The notes below the pieces were generated by a model that had not been told where the DNA came from, ran no database searches, and saw nothing but the letters and a program-made list of their open reading frames with translations. Of a stretch of DNA of 64,000 nt, positions 26,392 through 34,949 are shown piece after piece; position 1 is the first letter of the stretch; every line of letters starts with the position of its first letter. The stretch comes from G965213525 sp965213525 (lineage in GTDB: Bacteria; Actinomycetota; Acidimicrobiia; Acidimicrobiales; Poriferisodalaceae), in NCBI GenBank assembly GCA_965213525.1, contig OZ243889.1, positions 2,170,001 through 2,234,000 of the forward strand, read 5' to 3'. A program made the position numbers and the translations under genes.

Positions 26392-26475
26392 CCTCACGTG
26401 CCGGTCGCCCGACCGGTGGGCCGCCTCACGGGCCGGTCGCCCGACCGGTGGGCCGCCTCACGTGCCGGTGGCCCG
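26392..26475. repeat. 32-bp repeats containing a palindrome
   Basis: Two full 32-bp units (26392-26423 and 26424-26455, one mismatch) and a partial third (26456-26475) lie between the PPOX gene and a frameshifted gene. Each full unit contains CCGGTCG-CC-CGACCGG, a 7-bp inverted repeat with a two-base centre. This could be a protein-binding array or tandem terminators. The third copy covers the stop codon of the frameshifted gene. Confidence 0.85.
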
Positions 26476-26810
26476 GAGGCGCAGCTCGCCGCCGGCGGGG
26501 TAGGAGCGCAGGTGCCAGGCCCTGGCCGGGGCGGGGTCGCGCCGGTTGACGACGAGCTGGCGGCAGGAGACCGGATCGTGGATTCGCTGGTCCTGGCCAC
26601 CCGGGGCTCGGACACCATCAGGTGCACCCGTCGGTCGAGCTCGACGAAGAGCGTTTCGTCTCGCGAGGTCAGCCAGGTCAGCTCGAACGCCTCGCCGTCA
26701 GGGTCATCGAGGTTGCCGTCGGGCAGCACGAGCGAGGCGGTGAGAGCGGTCGAGAACCAGTCGGCGACGGCCAGGAGCACGGCGTCAGCGGTCACGCGCC
26801 AATCAGACAC
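26458..26810 (-). pseudogene. Probable frameshifted small gene, function unknown
   Basis: From GTG 26810 (GCGAGG eight bases upstream) one frame reads convincingly as protein: SDWRVTADAVLLAVADWFST, DPDGEAFELTWLTSRDETLF, VELDRRVHLMVSEP. After about 26610 the frame becomes low complexity. A shifted frame then reads QDQRIHDPVSCRQLVVNRRD and WHLRSYPAGGELRLRATGT and ends at TGA 26458. The two halves look like one protein of about 118 residues split by a frameshift, or possibly a sequencing error. The family was not recognised. Confidence 0.4.
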
Positions 26811-27174
26811 GATGCGAACCTCGCCGCAGCACGCAGCACGCCGGCGGACGCTGGCGCCTGTCCGTGGCGCGCCCGAACGACGGCGCCCGGGGGGCCGGCG
26901 GCCGTGGCCCGCCCTGGGCTCACCCGCACGCATCGCCGCAGACGAGACGGCTGACGAGCGGGCCCTCCTCGACGGCGTCGGCCACGCCCTCCATGTGCAG
27001 GCGCCCGAACGGCTCGCTGGGCTCGTTGCGGAGCTGGCGTCCCGAGCGGTGCACGTGGGCGGGCGCGCCGGAGCCGGGCCGCCGGTGTCGGCGGTCCGGG
27101 TCGGGCGTGGTGCGGGACGCAGGCCTGGAGCCCCGGGCGGCAGCGGTGTCGTTGACCGGGTCGACGCTGGGGGC
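26811..27174. other. 364-bp stretch without a convincing gene
   Basis: No frame looks convincingly coding. A short minus-strand frame ending near 26925 contains RLHMEGVADAVEEGPLVSRL, which could be a fragment of a small gene. The stretch lies between the HNH endonuclease gene and the frameshifted gene, and may be remnant accessory DNA. Confidence 0.4.
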
Positions 27175-28488
27175 TCAGCCGGTGTCGTCAGGTGGGGGGT
27201 GCCAGCACCAGCGGTCACCCCGGCGGGTGACGGTCCAGCGTTGTTCGTGGACGAGGTGGTGATGCCACCGGCACACCGGCACGGCGTTGTCGATGTCGGT
27301 GCGCCCGCCGACGTGCCAAGCCACGACGTGGTGGAGCTGGCACCGGTGAACGGCCACCTCACAACCCGGGAACCCGCAACGCCGGTGCACCACAGCCAAC
27401 GCCCGACGCTGGGCGGCGCTGAACGTGCGGCTGGCCCGGCCCACATCGATGGTCGAACCGTCCTGGCTGACGTGGGCCCGGACGACGAGGGCATCACAGG
27501 CCAAGCGGGCGGCGGTGGCCGGACCGATGGCCCAAGACTGGTGATCACAACGCTGCTGCGGGTCGAACCGGCGCCCGGTCCTTCCCGCAGACCCCGGTGT
27601 GACCGTGGTGGTCGTGCCGCAGCCTTGATGATCGTCTGCGCCGAGGTCCCCGCTGGGCGGCGCCGCCCCAGCCAGCACGTCACGGTCGAGGCCGTCACCG
27701 TCGAACACGTCACCGTCGAACACGTCACGGTCGAGCCCCGCGGCATCAAGCACGTCGCGGTCGACGACGACGGTGGTGGTGGTCGTGGTGCGCTCGTCGC
27801 CGTCGCCGCAGACCAACTCGACCAACGCGTCGGCCCGACGGGCCCAGAAGGTCCGCTCCATGGGATCAGACCAATGATCAGGGGCCGCAGTGGCAGCATC
27901 GATGGCCTGGGCCACCCGGTGGCCGTCATCACCAGGCAGACAGAACCGGCCGTGCACATCGCCGAACAGGTCGTGATGCAAACGCAAGGCGCGCCCGGCG
28001 TAGCGCTGCTCAGCGTCGGCGCTGATCTGACGCACAGCCCAATCAGCACAAGTGTCAGACCAACGGCCAAGACCCTGGGCCGTCGCCGCCTCGACCAGCG
28101 CCTCCTCATCGGCCCGCAGCGCCTCCCACCGACCGGTGCTCACCCCGGCCAAGGTGTCAAGGTGCGCGGCACCGACCCGACCAGCGGTGAAGGCATCAGC
28201 CAAGCGCGGAAGTAGCGAACACAGCTCGGCCCGGCGGACCAGCACCCTGGCAGCGTCGACGCCCAGCCCGAGGTGCGTGGACAGCCAGGCCGCGGGGCTG
28301 CGGGCCCCCTCCAGACGCCACCAGCTCGTGCGCAACACCTCGCCCACCAGCACCGTGCGCTCACACTCGATGGACTCGACGTCAGCGGTGACCTCCACCA
28401 GGCGCCGCACCGCCGCCCGCGTCGCTGACACGTCGAGCACCTCGCCGACCCGAGCGCCACCCGCCCGAACCGCAGTCATCGAACACAT
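27175..28488 (-). CDS. HNH endonuclease with DUF222 domain
   Basis: This 437-residue protein has a helical DUF222 region (about 1-240; SPAAWLSTHLGLGVDAARVL, GRVGAAHLDTLAG) and a C-terminal HNH nuclease. The nuclease reads RCGFPGCEVAVHRCQLHHVVAWHVGG, DIDNAVPVCRWHHHLVHE. The CxxC pairs, His-His and Asn-His residues form the zinc and metal site. A variable middle has repeats of DVFDGD. Such genes are abundant in actinobacteria, often multicopy, and are associated with mobile or selfish DNA. ATG 28488 begins MCSMTAV; the ATG at 28479 is an alternative. Confidence 0.88.
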   Translation of the reverse strand: MCSMTAVRAGGARVGEVLDVSATRAAVRRLVEVTADVESIECERTVLVGEVLRTSWWRLEGARSPAAWLSTHLGLGVDAARVLVRRAELCSLLPRLADAFTAGRVGAAHLDTLAGVSTGRWEALRADEEALVEAATAQGLGRWSDTCADWAVRQISADAEQRYAGRALRLHHDLFGDVHGRFCLPGDDGHRVAQAIDAATAAPDHWSDPMERTFWARRADALVELVCGDGDERTTTTTTVVVDRDVLDAAGLDRDVFDGDVFDGDGLDRDVLAGAAPPSGDLGADDHQGCGTTTTVTPGSAGRTGRRFDPQQRCDHQSWAIGPATAARLACDALVVRAHVSQDGSTIDVGRASRTFSAAQRRALAVVHRRCGFPGCEVAVHRCQLHHVVAWHVGGRTDIDNAVPVCRWHHHLVHEQRWTVTRRGDRWCWHPPPDDTG

Positions 28489-28742
28489 GTACCCATCGTA
28501 GAGAGGGGGTGTGTCAGAGCCGGACGGCCGATGGCACCCCCAACCGGGCCGTCGGCGCACCGCCCCACAGTCGATGCAAGCAGCGTCAGCCGCTCGATGA
28601 ACGAGTGGTCGTCGATGCTCGGCAACATCTGAGGCGCGGTGAACCGAACGGCGAGAGCGCCACGGCTTGGCGCTGTCGGCCGATGCCCACGGGCGCCGGG
28701 TGAGGGCTCGCCCTGCCCTGCCCAGCGCCCGGCCGGCTCGGT

Positions 28743-29471
28743 TCAGCGACCGTCGGCCGCGCCGGGCATCGGGCGGCCGGCACCGGCGCCCTCGTTGGCT
28801 CCCGGCGTCGTGCGGCCCGGACCGGTGCTCTCGGCGGCGCCCGGCGTCGTGTGACCCACAGCTCCGCTGCCGGCCGCGCCGCCGGTGTGCAGCGAGCCAG
28901 CCGATGCGGTGCCACCGGTTGCCGTGCTCGGCTCGGCGGTGGCGTCGTGGTCGGTCGTGGTGCGGGTCGTGGCGCGCTCGGTGACCCGGAGGTCGGGCTC
29001 GGGATCGCCCTCGACGTCGGCGGCCTGGATGGCTGCGCCGAGGGCCCACAACGCAGCCCCGATCAGCGCGATCCACACCCCGATGTCGGTGTTGGAGTCG
29101 ATGGCGCCGTCGGGGATGCCCGGGGCGTCGATGATCGTCGCCACGACCTGGGCGAGCGCCGCGATGCCGACCGCCATCGTCACCAGCGTGAGCCCGCGGT
29201 GCTGACGCCGCTCGGCGCGGCCCGCAGCGTAGATCATGGCGACGGCGAGACCTGCGCCCAGGTAGGCGATGAACGGGATGAGGCTGTCGGCCTCGTATCC
29301 GGTGGCCGTGGCGTCGCTGTTGGCGTCGGAGAACCAGTCGAAGAACGGCGAGACGTTGAACACCGCGATGCCCGCCAAGGCGAGCAGCATGCCCAACAGG
29401 TTGGCTCGGCGCCTTCGGTCTTGGTCGTCTCGGTCCATGCGAGTCGAGGTGGTCGGTGTGGTGTACGTCAC
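28743..29471 (-). CDS. Predicted four-helix membrane protein with low-complexity tail
   Basis: This 242-residue protein has about four transmembrane helices: LLGMLLALAGIAVFNVSPFF, SLIPFIAYLGAGLAVAMIYA, LTLVTMAVGIAALAQVVATI and IGVWIALIGAALWALGAAI. A Gly/Ala/Thr/Pro-rich cytoplasmic or external tail of about 90 residues follows, with repeats of TTPGAAES-like units. No family was recognised. GTG 29471 follows AAGGGG; an ATG at 29492 is possible. Confidence 0.65.
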   Translation of the reverse strand: MTYTTPTTSTRMDRDDQDRRRRANLLGMLLALAGIAVFNVSPFFDWFSDANSDATATGYEADSLIPFIAYLGAGLAVAMIYAAGRAERRQHRGLTLVTMAVGIAALAQVVATIIDAPGIPDGAIDSNTDIGVWIALIGAALWALGAAIQAADVEGDPEPDLRVTERATTRTTTDHDATAEPSTATGGTASAGSLHTGGAAGSGAVGHTTPGAAESTGPGRTTPGANEGAGAGRPMPGAADGR

Positions 29472-29661
29472 GGGGTCCCCTTCTGGTGCCATCGCAGCGC
29501 CGCCCGCCCGCTCCGATGGGGCGGACGATCGCCGTCGGTGCAGTAGTGCCCATAGCCCCGGGGGCTTGACCCCTTTTGTGCCCCCATCGCCGAGCGCCGG
29601 CGCACCGAAGTGGGAGGCTGCTCGTCCAGCGGAGGGCCGTCGGCCTCGCTCCCCGCGGCGT

Positions 29662-30549
29662 TCAGCCCGAGACGTCCGAGGCGGTCTGGAAGGCGTTGGG
29701 CGGGTAGCCGCCGGCGTCCAGGATCGCCCGGGTCACCGGTTCGAGCAGGGCGATGGCCTCGTCGAGGTCTGGGCCCAGCGCAGCGAGCACCCCCCGTTCG
29801 AGGTGGTCGGTGGTGGCCTCGATCGACCGGCGGAGCGCTCGCCCGGCCTCGGTGAGCCGGTCGTCGGCCACCCATCCCTCAGCGGCGAGGCGCTCGTCGG
29901 CGGCGTCGTAGCGCGCGTCGGGCCAACCCCGGCTGAGGGCGTAGGAGCGGCGGGGCAGGCCCCACCACAGCTCGGTCAGCAACATCACCTCGGCCCCGTC
30001 GAGCCCGGCTGCGGTCCAGGCGATGACGTGACCGTCACCCCGGTGCTCGCGCACGATGTCGGCGGCCCGCCACAGCGCACCCATTGCCGAGGCTGGTCGG
30101 CCCAGCGAGCGCAGGCCGGCCGACAGCGGGCGTCCGGCCACCTCGGTGGCGGCGACCCCTCGCTCCAACAGCTCGGTGAGGCGGGCGGCGTCGGCGGCGG
30201 GCACCTCCACCGCCCGCTCCAGGAACGCCACGGTGCCCGACTCCCGGGCGCTCAACACCGCGTCGCGCTCGGCGATGGCCCGCCCGGCGGTCACCGAGGG
30301 GACCACCACGGCCGGGTCGAACACCCCGAAGGCGGCGGCGACCACCTCACCGGCGACGTCGCCCATGCAGGCGCCCCGGCTGGTGAAGTACGCCTCGCCG
30401 TTGGGTCCCGTGATGGCGCCGGGGCCCCGGTTGGGTGGGCCGAAGCCGACGGCCTGGAACGCCTCGTGCACCTCGGGGGCGAAGTAGACGCACGCCGCCA
30501 GCGGCTCGAGCAGATCACGAAAGCGGCGAACGGTGCGGACCTCGATCAT
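29662..30549 (-). CDS. SCO6745-family protein
   Basis: This 295-residue soluble, all-helical protein starts IEVRTVRRFRDLLEPLAACV and has the characteristic YFAPEVHEAFQAVGF, YFTSRGACMGDVAGEVVAA, FGVFDPAVV and REHRGDGHVIAWTAAGLDGAE segments. This family is widespread in actinobacteria and has no established biochemical function. The C-terminal half resembles a winged-helix region, but DNA binding is unproven. It is divergent from the Uma2-family gene. Confidence 0.75.
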   Translation of the reverse strand: MIEVRTVRRFRDLLEPLAACVYFAPEVHEAFQAVGFGPPNRGPGAITGPNGEAYFTSRGACMGDVAGEVVAAAFGVFDPAVVVPSVTAGRAIAERDAVLSARESGTVAFLERAVEVPAADAARLTELLERGVAATEVAGRPLSAGLRSLGRPASAMGALWRAADIVREHRGDGHVIAWTAAGLDGAEVMLLTELWWGLPRRSYALSRGWPDARYDAADERLAAEGWVADDRLTEAGRALRRSIEATTDHLERGVLAALGPDLDEAIALLEPVTRAILDAGGYPPNAFQTASDVSG

Positions 30550-30676
30550 GGCGACCCCCTCGTCGTCGAGCGCACGTCACACTGCCAGAAGCGACGGACC
30601 CGGCCGGCGGGTCATCGGTCGCCACCCCGTCCTGGCACCACCGTCGACGAGCCCTGCGCGTCGGGTGGATCGTACG

Positions 30677-31201
30677 ATGGGAGAGGTGAAGACCGTCGTC
30701 GTGGGCCGACGCCCAGCCGAGCTCGAACAGCTCATCCGCCGACGCCGGACGCTGGGGCTCGACCTGTTCGACGAGCTGTGGGAAGGCGTGCTCCACATGA
30801 CACCGGCACCGGGCGCGGCGCACGGCATGGTCGCCGAGGAGCTCGCCGCGACGCTGCGCGAACCGGCTCGGCTGGCGGGGTTGCGCGGCACGGGACCCTT
30901 CAACCTCGGCGCATCAGGGGACTACCGGGTGCCCGACGGCGGGTTCCACCGTGGCGTGCCCGCCGGCGTCTGGCTGTCGACGGCGGCCATCGTCATCGAG
31001 GTCGTCTCGCCCGACGACGAGACCTTCGAGAAGTTCGACTTCTTCGTGGCCCACGAGGTCGACGAGGTCGTCGTCGCCGATCCTGCGCGACGCTCGGTGC
31101 GCTGGTGGCTGCGGGCTGACGAAGCGCTGCGTCAGACCGACCGCAGCCCGCTGCTCGGGGTGCACGTCGTCGACGTCGAGGCGAGCATCGACTGGCCCTA
31201 G
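30677..31201 (+). CDS. Uma2-family (DUF820) putative endonuclease
   Basis: This 174-residue protein matches the PD-(D/E)XK-like Uma2 fold. Evidence includes WEGVLHMTPAPGAAHGMVAEELA (about 35-57), YRVPDGGFHRGVP with the active-site Asp, and AAIVIEVVSPDDETFEKFDFF with the catalytic E-x-x-K-like set. Cellular role is unknown; the family is common in cyanobacteria and actinobacteria and often looks mobile. The stop codon directly abuts a decayed kinase fragment on the other strand. Confidence 0.75.
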   Translation: MGEVKTVVVGRRPAELEQLIRRRRTLGLDLFDELWEGVLHMTPAPGAAHGMVAEELAATLREPARLAGLRGTGPFNLGASGDYRVPDGGFHRGVPAGVWLSTAAIVIEVVSPDDETFEKFDFFVAHEVDEVVVADPARRSVRWWLRADEALRQTDRSPLLGVHVVDVEASIDWP

Positions 31202-31480
31202 GCGGTGCTCGGTGAGCACGGCCCGAGAGCGCAGGTCGTCGAGCAGCCGCATGGGCTCGTCGAGCGAGCGTGCCACCTGGATCGCTCCACCGCCGGGGAG
31301 GTGGTCGGTGATCGAGCGGTGGTCGACGCCGTCCACCGTGATGGTCCGCAGCACCGCCTGGCGGTCTCGGGCCGCCGCGAGCGCTCGGTCGGTCCGGTCG
31401 ACGGGCAACCGCTGGCCGGTGGTCGAGGCGATCTCGCCGTCGGGGTCAGCATCGGCGGCGTCCGCACCGACACCGGTTCC
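31202..31480 (-). pseudogene. Histidine kinase sensor-domain remnant
   Basis: The minus strand encodes TGQRLPVDRTDRALAAARDR, then AVLRTITVDGVDHRSITDHL, PGGGAIQVARSLDEPMRLLD and DLRSRAVLTEHRLG. This resembles the extracytoplasmic sensor region of actinobacterial sensor kinases just before the second membrane helix. Neither the upstream helix nor the HAMP or kinase domains remain. Downstream, the sequence becomes antisense to the Uma2 gene. It is a truncated fragment left by deletion or insertion, not an expressed gene. Confidence 0.55.
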
Positions 31481-31493
31481 GCCTACTGACTCG

Positions 31494-32002
31494 CTGTCAA
31501 CGTCGACACCTGCGCTCATCCGCGAACGTGTCGACGACGCCCGCTGCGGCGTGAACCCGACCGTCATCTGCCGGATGCCCTCGGGATGGGCCGTGCTCGG
31601 TGACCACCAGCTGCTCGCGGCTACAGCCTCCTGCTGCCGGACCCCGTCGTGGACCACCTCACCGAGCTCGACCATGAAGCGCGGGCCGGATACCTCACCG
31701 ACATGGCCCGCATCGGCGAGGCCCTCCGCGCGTGCACCGACAGATTTCGCGTCAACTACGAGATCGTCGGCAACGGCGACGCCGCCCTCCACGCCCACCT
31801 CTTCCCCCGCTTCCTCGACGAACCCGACCAGTACCGGCGAGCACCCGTGTGGGCCTATCCTGCCCAGACCCGCACCGGCACCTTGTTCGACGCTGACACC
31901 CACGGCGACCTCCAACGACGACTCGCCGCCTTGTTCGACGCTGACACCCACGGCGACCTCCAACGACGACTCGCCGCCCACCTCGCCGGCAACGAGCCAT
32001 GA
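31494..32002 (+). pseudogene. HIT-like domain gene broken by a frameshift
   Basis: The first part reads TPALIRERVDDARCGVNPTV, ICRMPSGWAVLGDHQLL in one frame. Near 31611-31622 the family sequence continues in another frame as GYSLLLPDPVVDHLTELDHE, ending with the HIT motif ALHAHLFPRFLDEP (His-x-His). One inserted base would rejoin both halves, and the order matches the intact HIT-like family. Such proteins are nucleotide hydrolases or transferases. The exact start is uncertain. The C-terminus contains a 48-bp duplication. The second frame alone (ATG 31649) could still express a short product. Confidence 0.6.
31883..31978. repeat. Perfect 48-bp tandem duplication
   Basis: Bases 31883-31930 and 31931-31978 are identical. 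Each copy encodes LFDADTHGDLQRRLAA in the HIT-like frame, so the duplication is in frame and adds 16 residues. Perfect identity implies a very recent event. Confidence 0.95.
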
Positions 32003-32051
32003 CCCGCATCCGCCAACCCCACCTCGGGCACGTCCGCCTTGCCGACAGCCG

Positions 32052-32897
32052 ATGTTGAGCAGCCGACCTGCCGCCGAAGCCGACCTCCCCGCCATCGTGT
32101 CGCTCACTCGGGCGCAGCGACAGCAACTCGCTCGCTGGTCGCCCGTCTACTTCAACCCTCGAAACGGGGCTGACGACGCCCACGCCGGCTACCTGGCATT
32201 CGTCGTCGGCTCAGCCGATCACGACCCGGTGGTGGCCGTCGAAGGCAACGACCTGGTCGCCTTCTACGTGCGGATCCCCCAGGCCGGGCACACCTGGATC
32301 GACGACCTGTGCACCACCGATCCCAACCGGTGGTTGGAGGTCGTCCAGCTGATCGCCGAGACGACCAGCCCGCCCTGGGTCACCTGCGTGTCGGCCCACG
32401 ACCGGCAGCGGCGCCAGGCCATGGCGGCCATCGGACTCTCGGAGGTCTCCGCCTACCACGTTCGATCCACCACCGACATCACACCCCACCGAGACCTGGC
32501 CGCCACGACCATCCCCGATGTCGGCACGGTCCAAAGACCGCACCACACCTTCGGCGGTCGCGCCTTCGCTCCCGCCACGCCAGGAGCGCTCGTCGTCATC
32601 GACACCGATGGCGGGTACGCGATCGGCTCGCCGAGCGTGTCGCCACCGATCTATGACCCCGGCGGGTCCAGCTGCGTCATCGATCAGATCGTCGGCCGAG
32701 ACCGGGCCGCACTGCTCGACGACGCCCTGCGAGCAGCCACCGCACGGGGCGACGCACAGGTGATCGTCGTCTGCGGCCGCGAGGACGACGAACTCTCCAC
32801 CATCGCTGACCACAGAGGGTTCACAGCCGAGGTCGTCCTCATCGGCGTCCTGCGAGCACCGCGACGGTCAGGCGGACATCTCCAGTCAGGCGTTTGA
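32052..32897 (+). CDS. GNAT-like acetyltransferase family protein
   Basis: This 281-residue protein starts SSRPAAEADLPAIVSLTRAQ, a common GNAT N-terminus. It continues with AFVVGSADHDPVVAVEGNDL and WIDDLCTTDPNRWLEVVQLI. The acetyl-CoA pyrophosphate loop (Q/RxxGxG/A) is not clear, so activity is uncertain. The second half (GALVVIDTDGGYAIGS, CVIDQIVGRDRAALLDDALR, IVVCGREDDEL) may form a second degenerate GNAT-like unit. ATG 32052 lies 50 bp after the HIT-like stop. Substrate unknown. Confidence 0.6.
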   Translation: MLSSRPAAEADLPAIVSLTRAQRQQLARWSPVYFNPRNGADDAHAGYLAFVVGSADHDPVVAVEGNDLVAFYVRIPQAGHTWIDDLCTTDPNRWLEVVQLIAETTSPPWVTCVSAHDRQRRQAMAAIGLSEVSAYHVRSTTDITPHRDLAATTIPDVGTVQRPHHTFGGRAFAPATPGALVVIDTDGGYAIGSPSVSPPIYDPGGSSCVIDQIVGRDRAALLDDALRAATARGDAQVIVVCGREDDELSTIADHRGFTAEVVLIGVLRAPRRSGGHLQSGV

Positions 32898-33013
32898 CCG
32901 AGGTCGCCGAGCCAGCTGCGGGCGGCGTGTGGTCCAGGAGACTCGGCGTCTTCGTCCGAGAGGAGGGATCGACCCACTGTGAGCACGCACGGACTGATAG
33001 CCGGGTACGACGA

Positions 33014-33046
33014 AGCCCCGGCCGCAGCGACGCTGTGACCGAGGCT
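33014..33046 (-). terminator. Possible hairpin downstream of tRNA-fMet
   Basis: On the minus strand AGCCTCGG pairs with CCGGGGCT (one wobble pair) around a 17-base loop, eight bases after the tRNA 3' end. No T-tract is present. It may act in termination or processing. Confidence 0.35.
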
Positions 33047-33053
33047 CGAGTAG

Positions 33054-33127
<74 letters not shown>

Positions 33128-33250
33128 GCGGACTGGAAACTGTACTCGGCGACTCCCCGCCTCACAACCGGCTCGCTCGGATGCGGCGCGCAGACCCATC
33201 GTGCTCCGGCCCGGGTGGCCCGCGCCTCTCAGCGCCGGGCCACCGCGGCC

Positions 33251-33757
33251 TCATCTCGTCTCGATGACGGCCCAGGCTGCGGCGACCAGCTCGTCGACTC
33301 CTTCGGCAGCGTCCAGGGTCACGTCGGCCACCGCCTCGTAGGCCGGTCGGCGCCGGGCGGCCAGGTCGTCGAGCTCTCGGCGGTCGGTGGTGCGCCGGTG
33401 GTCGTCCTCGTCCAGGCGGGACAGCTGGTCGTCGACGCTGAGGTCGAGGTGCACCACCACCGCTCGTCGGTCCAGTGCCACGATCACCCACGGGGCCTCC
33501 ACCACCGACGCCGCCGCAGTGATCACCAGCTGGACCGGGGCCGCCAGCGCGCCGAGCAGCACACCCGCTTCCAGCGCGTGCAGCGCCGGGACGCCGTGCT
33601 CACGGGCGATCTCTCGTCCCCACCGGCCGGTCAGCGCCTCGATGTCGACGTCGCTGTCACGCAACGTCGCCCCCGAACGGTCGGCCAGCCGCCGGCCCAG
33701 CGTCGTCTTGCCGGCCGCCATCGGTCCGATCAGCACGATGTGGAGCGCGCTCGGCAC
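33251..33757 (-). CDS. Shikimate kinase-like P-loop kinase
   Basis: This 168-residue protein begins HIVLIGPMAAGKTTLGRRLA, a Walker A at about 10-17. It continues with LRDSDVDIEALTGRWGREIA, which resembles the shikimate-binding DxD region, and a helix-rich lid. The motif order resembles shikimate or gluconate kinases, but the Arg and Gly-Gly-Gly substrate motifs of AroK (GGG around residue 80) read AAAS here, so shikimate is doubtful. GTG 33757 is chosen; GTG 33766 is possible. Probably cytosolic small-molecule phosphorylation. Confidence 0.65.
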   Translation of the reverse strand: MPSALHIVLIGPMAAGKTTLGRRLADRSGATLRDSDVDIEALTGRWGREIAREHGVPALHALEAGVLLGALAAPVQLVITAAASVVEAPWVIVALDRRAVVVHLDLSVDDQLSRLDEDDHRRTTDRRELDDLAARRRPAYEAVADVTLDAAEGVDELVAAAWAVIETR

Positions 33758-33860
33758 GGCCCGCACCGTAGGGGCTCGTTCACGGTCCGGCGGCCCGAGG
33801 TGAAGCACCGACGGCCCCGACGGGTGTATCACGGGCGCACCTCGCAGCTCGGGGCCCCAC

Positions 33861-34880
33861 ATGCACCTGCCACCCATCGACGTCGCCCACGGGCGCAGTC
33901 GTCCCAGCCACCTGTGGGCGCCCGACGGATACGCCGTCGCTCACCACGACCACCCCGGCACCACCCCCGTCGGCCGTTGCCTGCTCATCCCCCCGATCGG
34001 TTCCCCCGCCCGCGCCCTCGCCCCCCTTGCTGACGCCCTCACCGAGTCGGGCTGGGCCACCGCCCGGCTCGACGCCCGCAACCACGTCGGCGACGGCACG
34101 GGCGGCATCGTCGACCTCACCCTCGGCTCGCTCGCCGAGGACATCGCCCGAGCCATCGAGCGCACTCGGCCCACCTGCGTGCTCGCCGTCGGCCTGGCCG
34201 CCCGAGCCGCCCTGCGCGCCTTGGCCGACACCGCCACGCCGGCCACGGCCGTGCTCGTCGCTCCCGTGGTGTCGACCCGCACCTCGATCGCTCGGGCCGT
34301 CGGCGTCGACCTCTGGCTCAGAGCCGGGCCCGGCCGCCGCCGACCTCACGGCCGCCTGGCCACCGCCGTCGCCGACGGCTTCGAGATCAGCGCCGAGCTG
34401 TGCGACGACGCCGCCCGGCGCTCCATGGTGGCCGTCGATGACGCCGTCGCCGACGCCGCCCGCACCACCGGGCCCGTCGTCATGATCACCGGGCTCCACG
34501 ACCTGATCGTCGATCTCGCCGATCTGTCGACCCTGGCCGCAGCTGACCCCGATCGCATCGGTCTGCGCACCGCCCCGGTCGCCGGACACCTCGGCACCGC
34601 CGGCGCCCTCGACGGCGACCGCTGGTGCGAGCTGCTGCGCGGTGAGATCTGCCGCACCGTCGCCAACCGGAGCGCTCACAGCCGGGTGGTCCACGACGGC
34701 GCACCCGCCCGCCCCCGGTCCGGTGAGCGGCGCGCAGGCAGCAGCGCTGACGGCGACCGCCCGCCAGACGTTCGACCCACCACGCCCCGGCGCCGCCGGA
34801 CCGACCACGAACCCGACGCCGGCGTCTGCACCGGCCTACGTCGCCCGCCGCTCGGCCTCATCGGGGCCGGCACCCCCTGA
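33861..34880 (+). CDS. LuxD-like alpha/beta-hydrolase lacking the nucleophile serine
   Basis: This 339-residue protein resembles LuxD acyl-ACP thioesterases. It has LLIPPIGSPARALAPLADAL at the oxyanion strand and LDARNHVGDGTGGIVDLTLG at the LuxD-like loop. Residues near MITGLHDLIVD (Asp) and VAGHLGTAG (His) fit the later catalytic positions. The nucleophile elbow reads VGLAARAAL where LuxD has a Ser (SLSAR), so Ala replaces it at about residue 113. Hydrolysis is therefore unlikely by the usual mechanism. The C-terminal 70 residues are low complexity. There are no lux genes nearby. Confidence 0.5.
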   Translation: MHLPPIDVAHGRSRPSHLWAPDGYAVAHHDHPGTTPVGRCLLIPPIGSPARALAPLADALTESGWATARLDARNHVGDGTGGIVDLTLGSLAEDIARAIERTRPTCVLAVGLAARAALRALADTATPATAVLVAPVVSTRTSIARAVGVDLWLRAGPGRRRPHGRLATAVADGFEISAELCDDAARRSMVAVDDAVADAARTTGPVVMITGLHDLIVDLADLSTLAAADPDRIGLRTAPVAGHLGTAGALDGDRWCELLRGEICRTVANRSAHSRVVHDGAPARPRSGERRAGSSADGDRPPDVRPTTPRRRRTDHEPDAGVCTGLRRPPLGLIGAGTP

Positions 34881-34949
34881 ACGCCTCCCGCCGCCCGGCC
34901 TCATCGGGGCTTGCACGGCCCACGTCAGGGCGTCGGTAACGTCGCCATC

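Noticed and set aside
26392..26475. CRISPR array
   Set aside because: Units are contiguous tandem copies without unique spacers and no cas genes are present.
26284..28215. 643-residue plus-strand frame over the HNH gene
   Set aside because: Low-complexity mirror of the HNH/DUF222 gene, which has clear Cys/His motifs on the other strand.
28489..29553. N-terminal extension of the HNH protein to about 790 residues
   Set aside because: The added part is the antisense/alternate frame of the membrane protein gene; the DUF222 protein begins at the ATG 28488.
30914..32107. 397-residue minus-strand frame read as one protein
   Set aside because: Only the middle part resembles a kinase sensor domain; the ends are antisense to the Uma2 and HIT genes.
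33251..33757. Firm assignment as AroK shikimate kinase
   Set aside because: Walker A fits, but the Gly-rich substrate motif is missing and no shikimate genes are adjacent.
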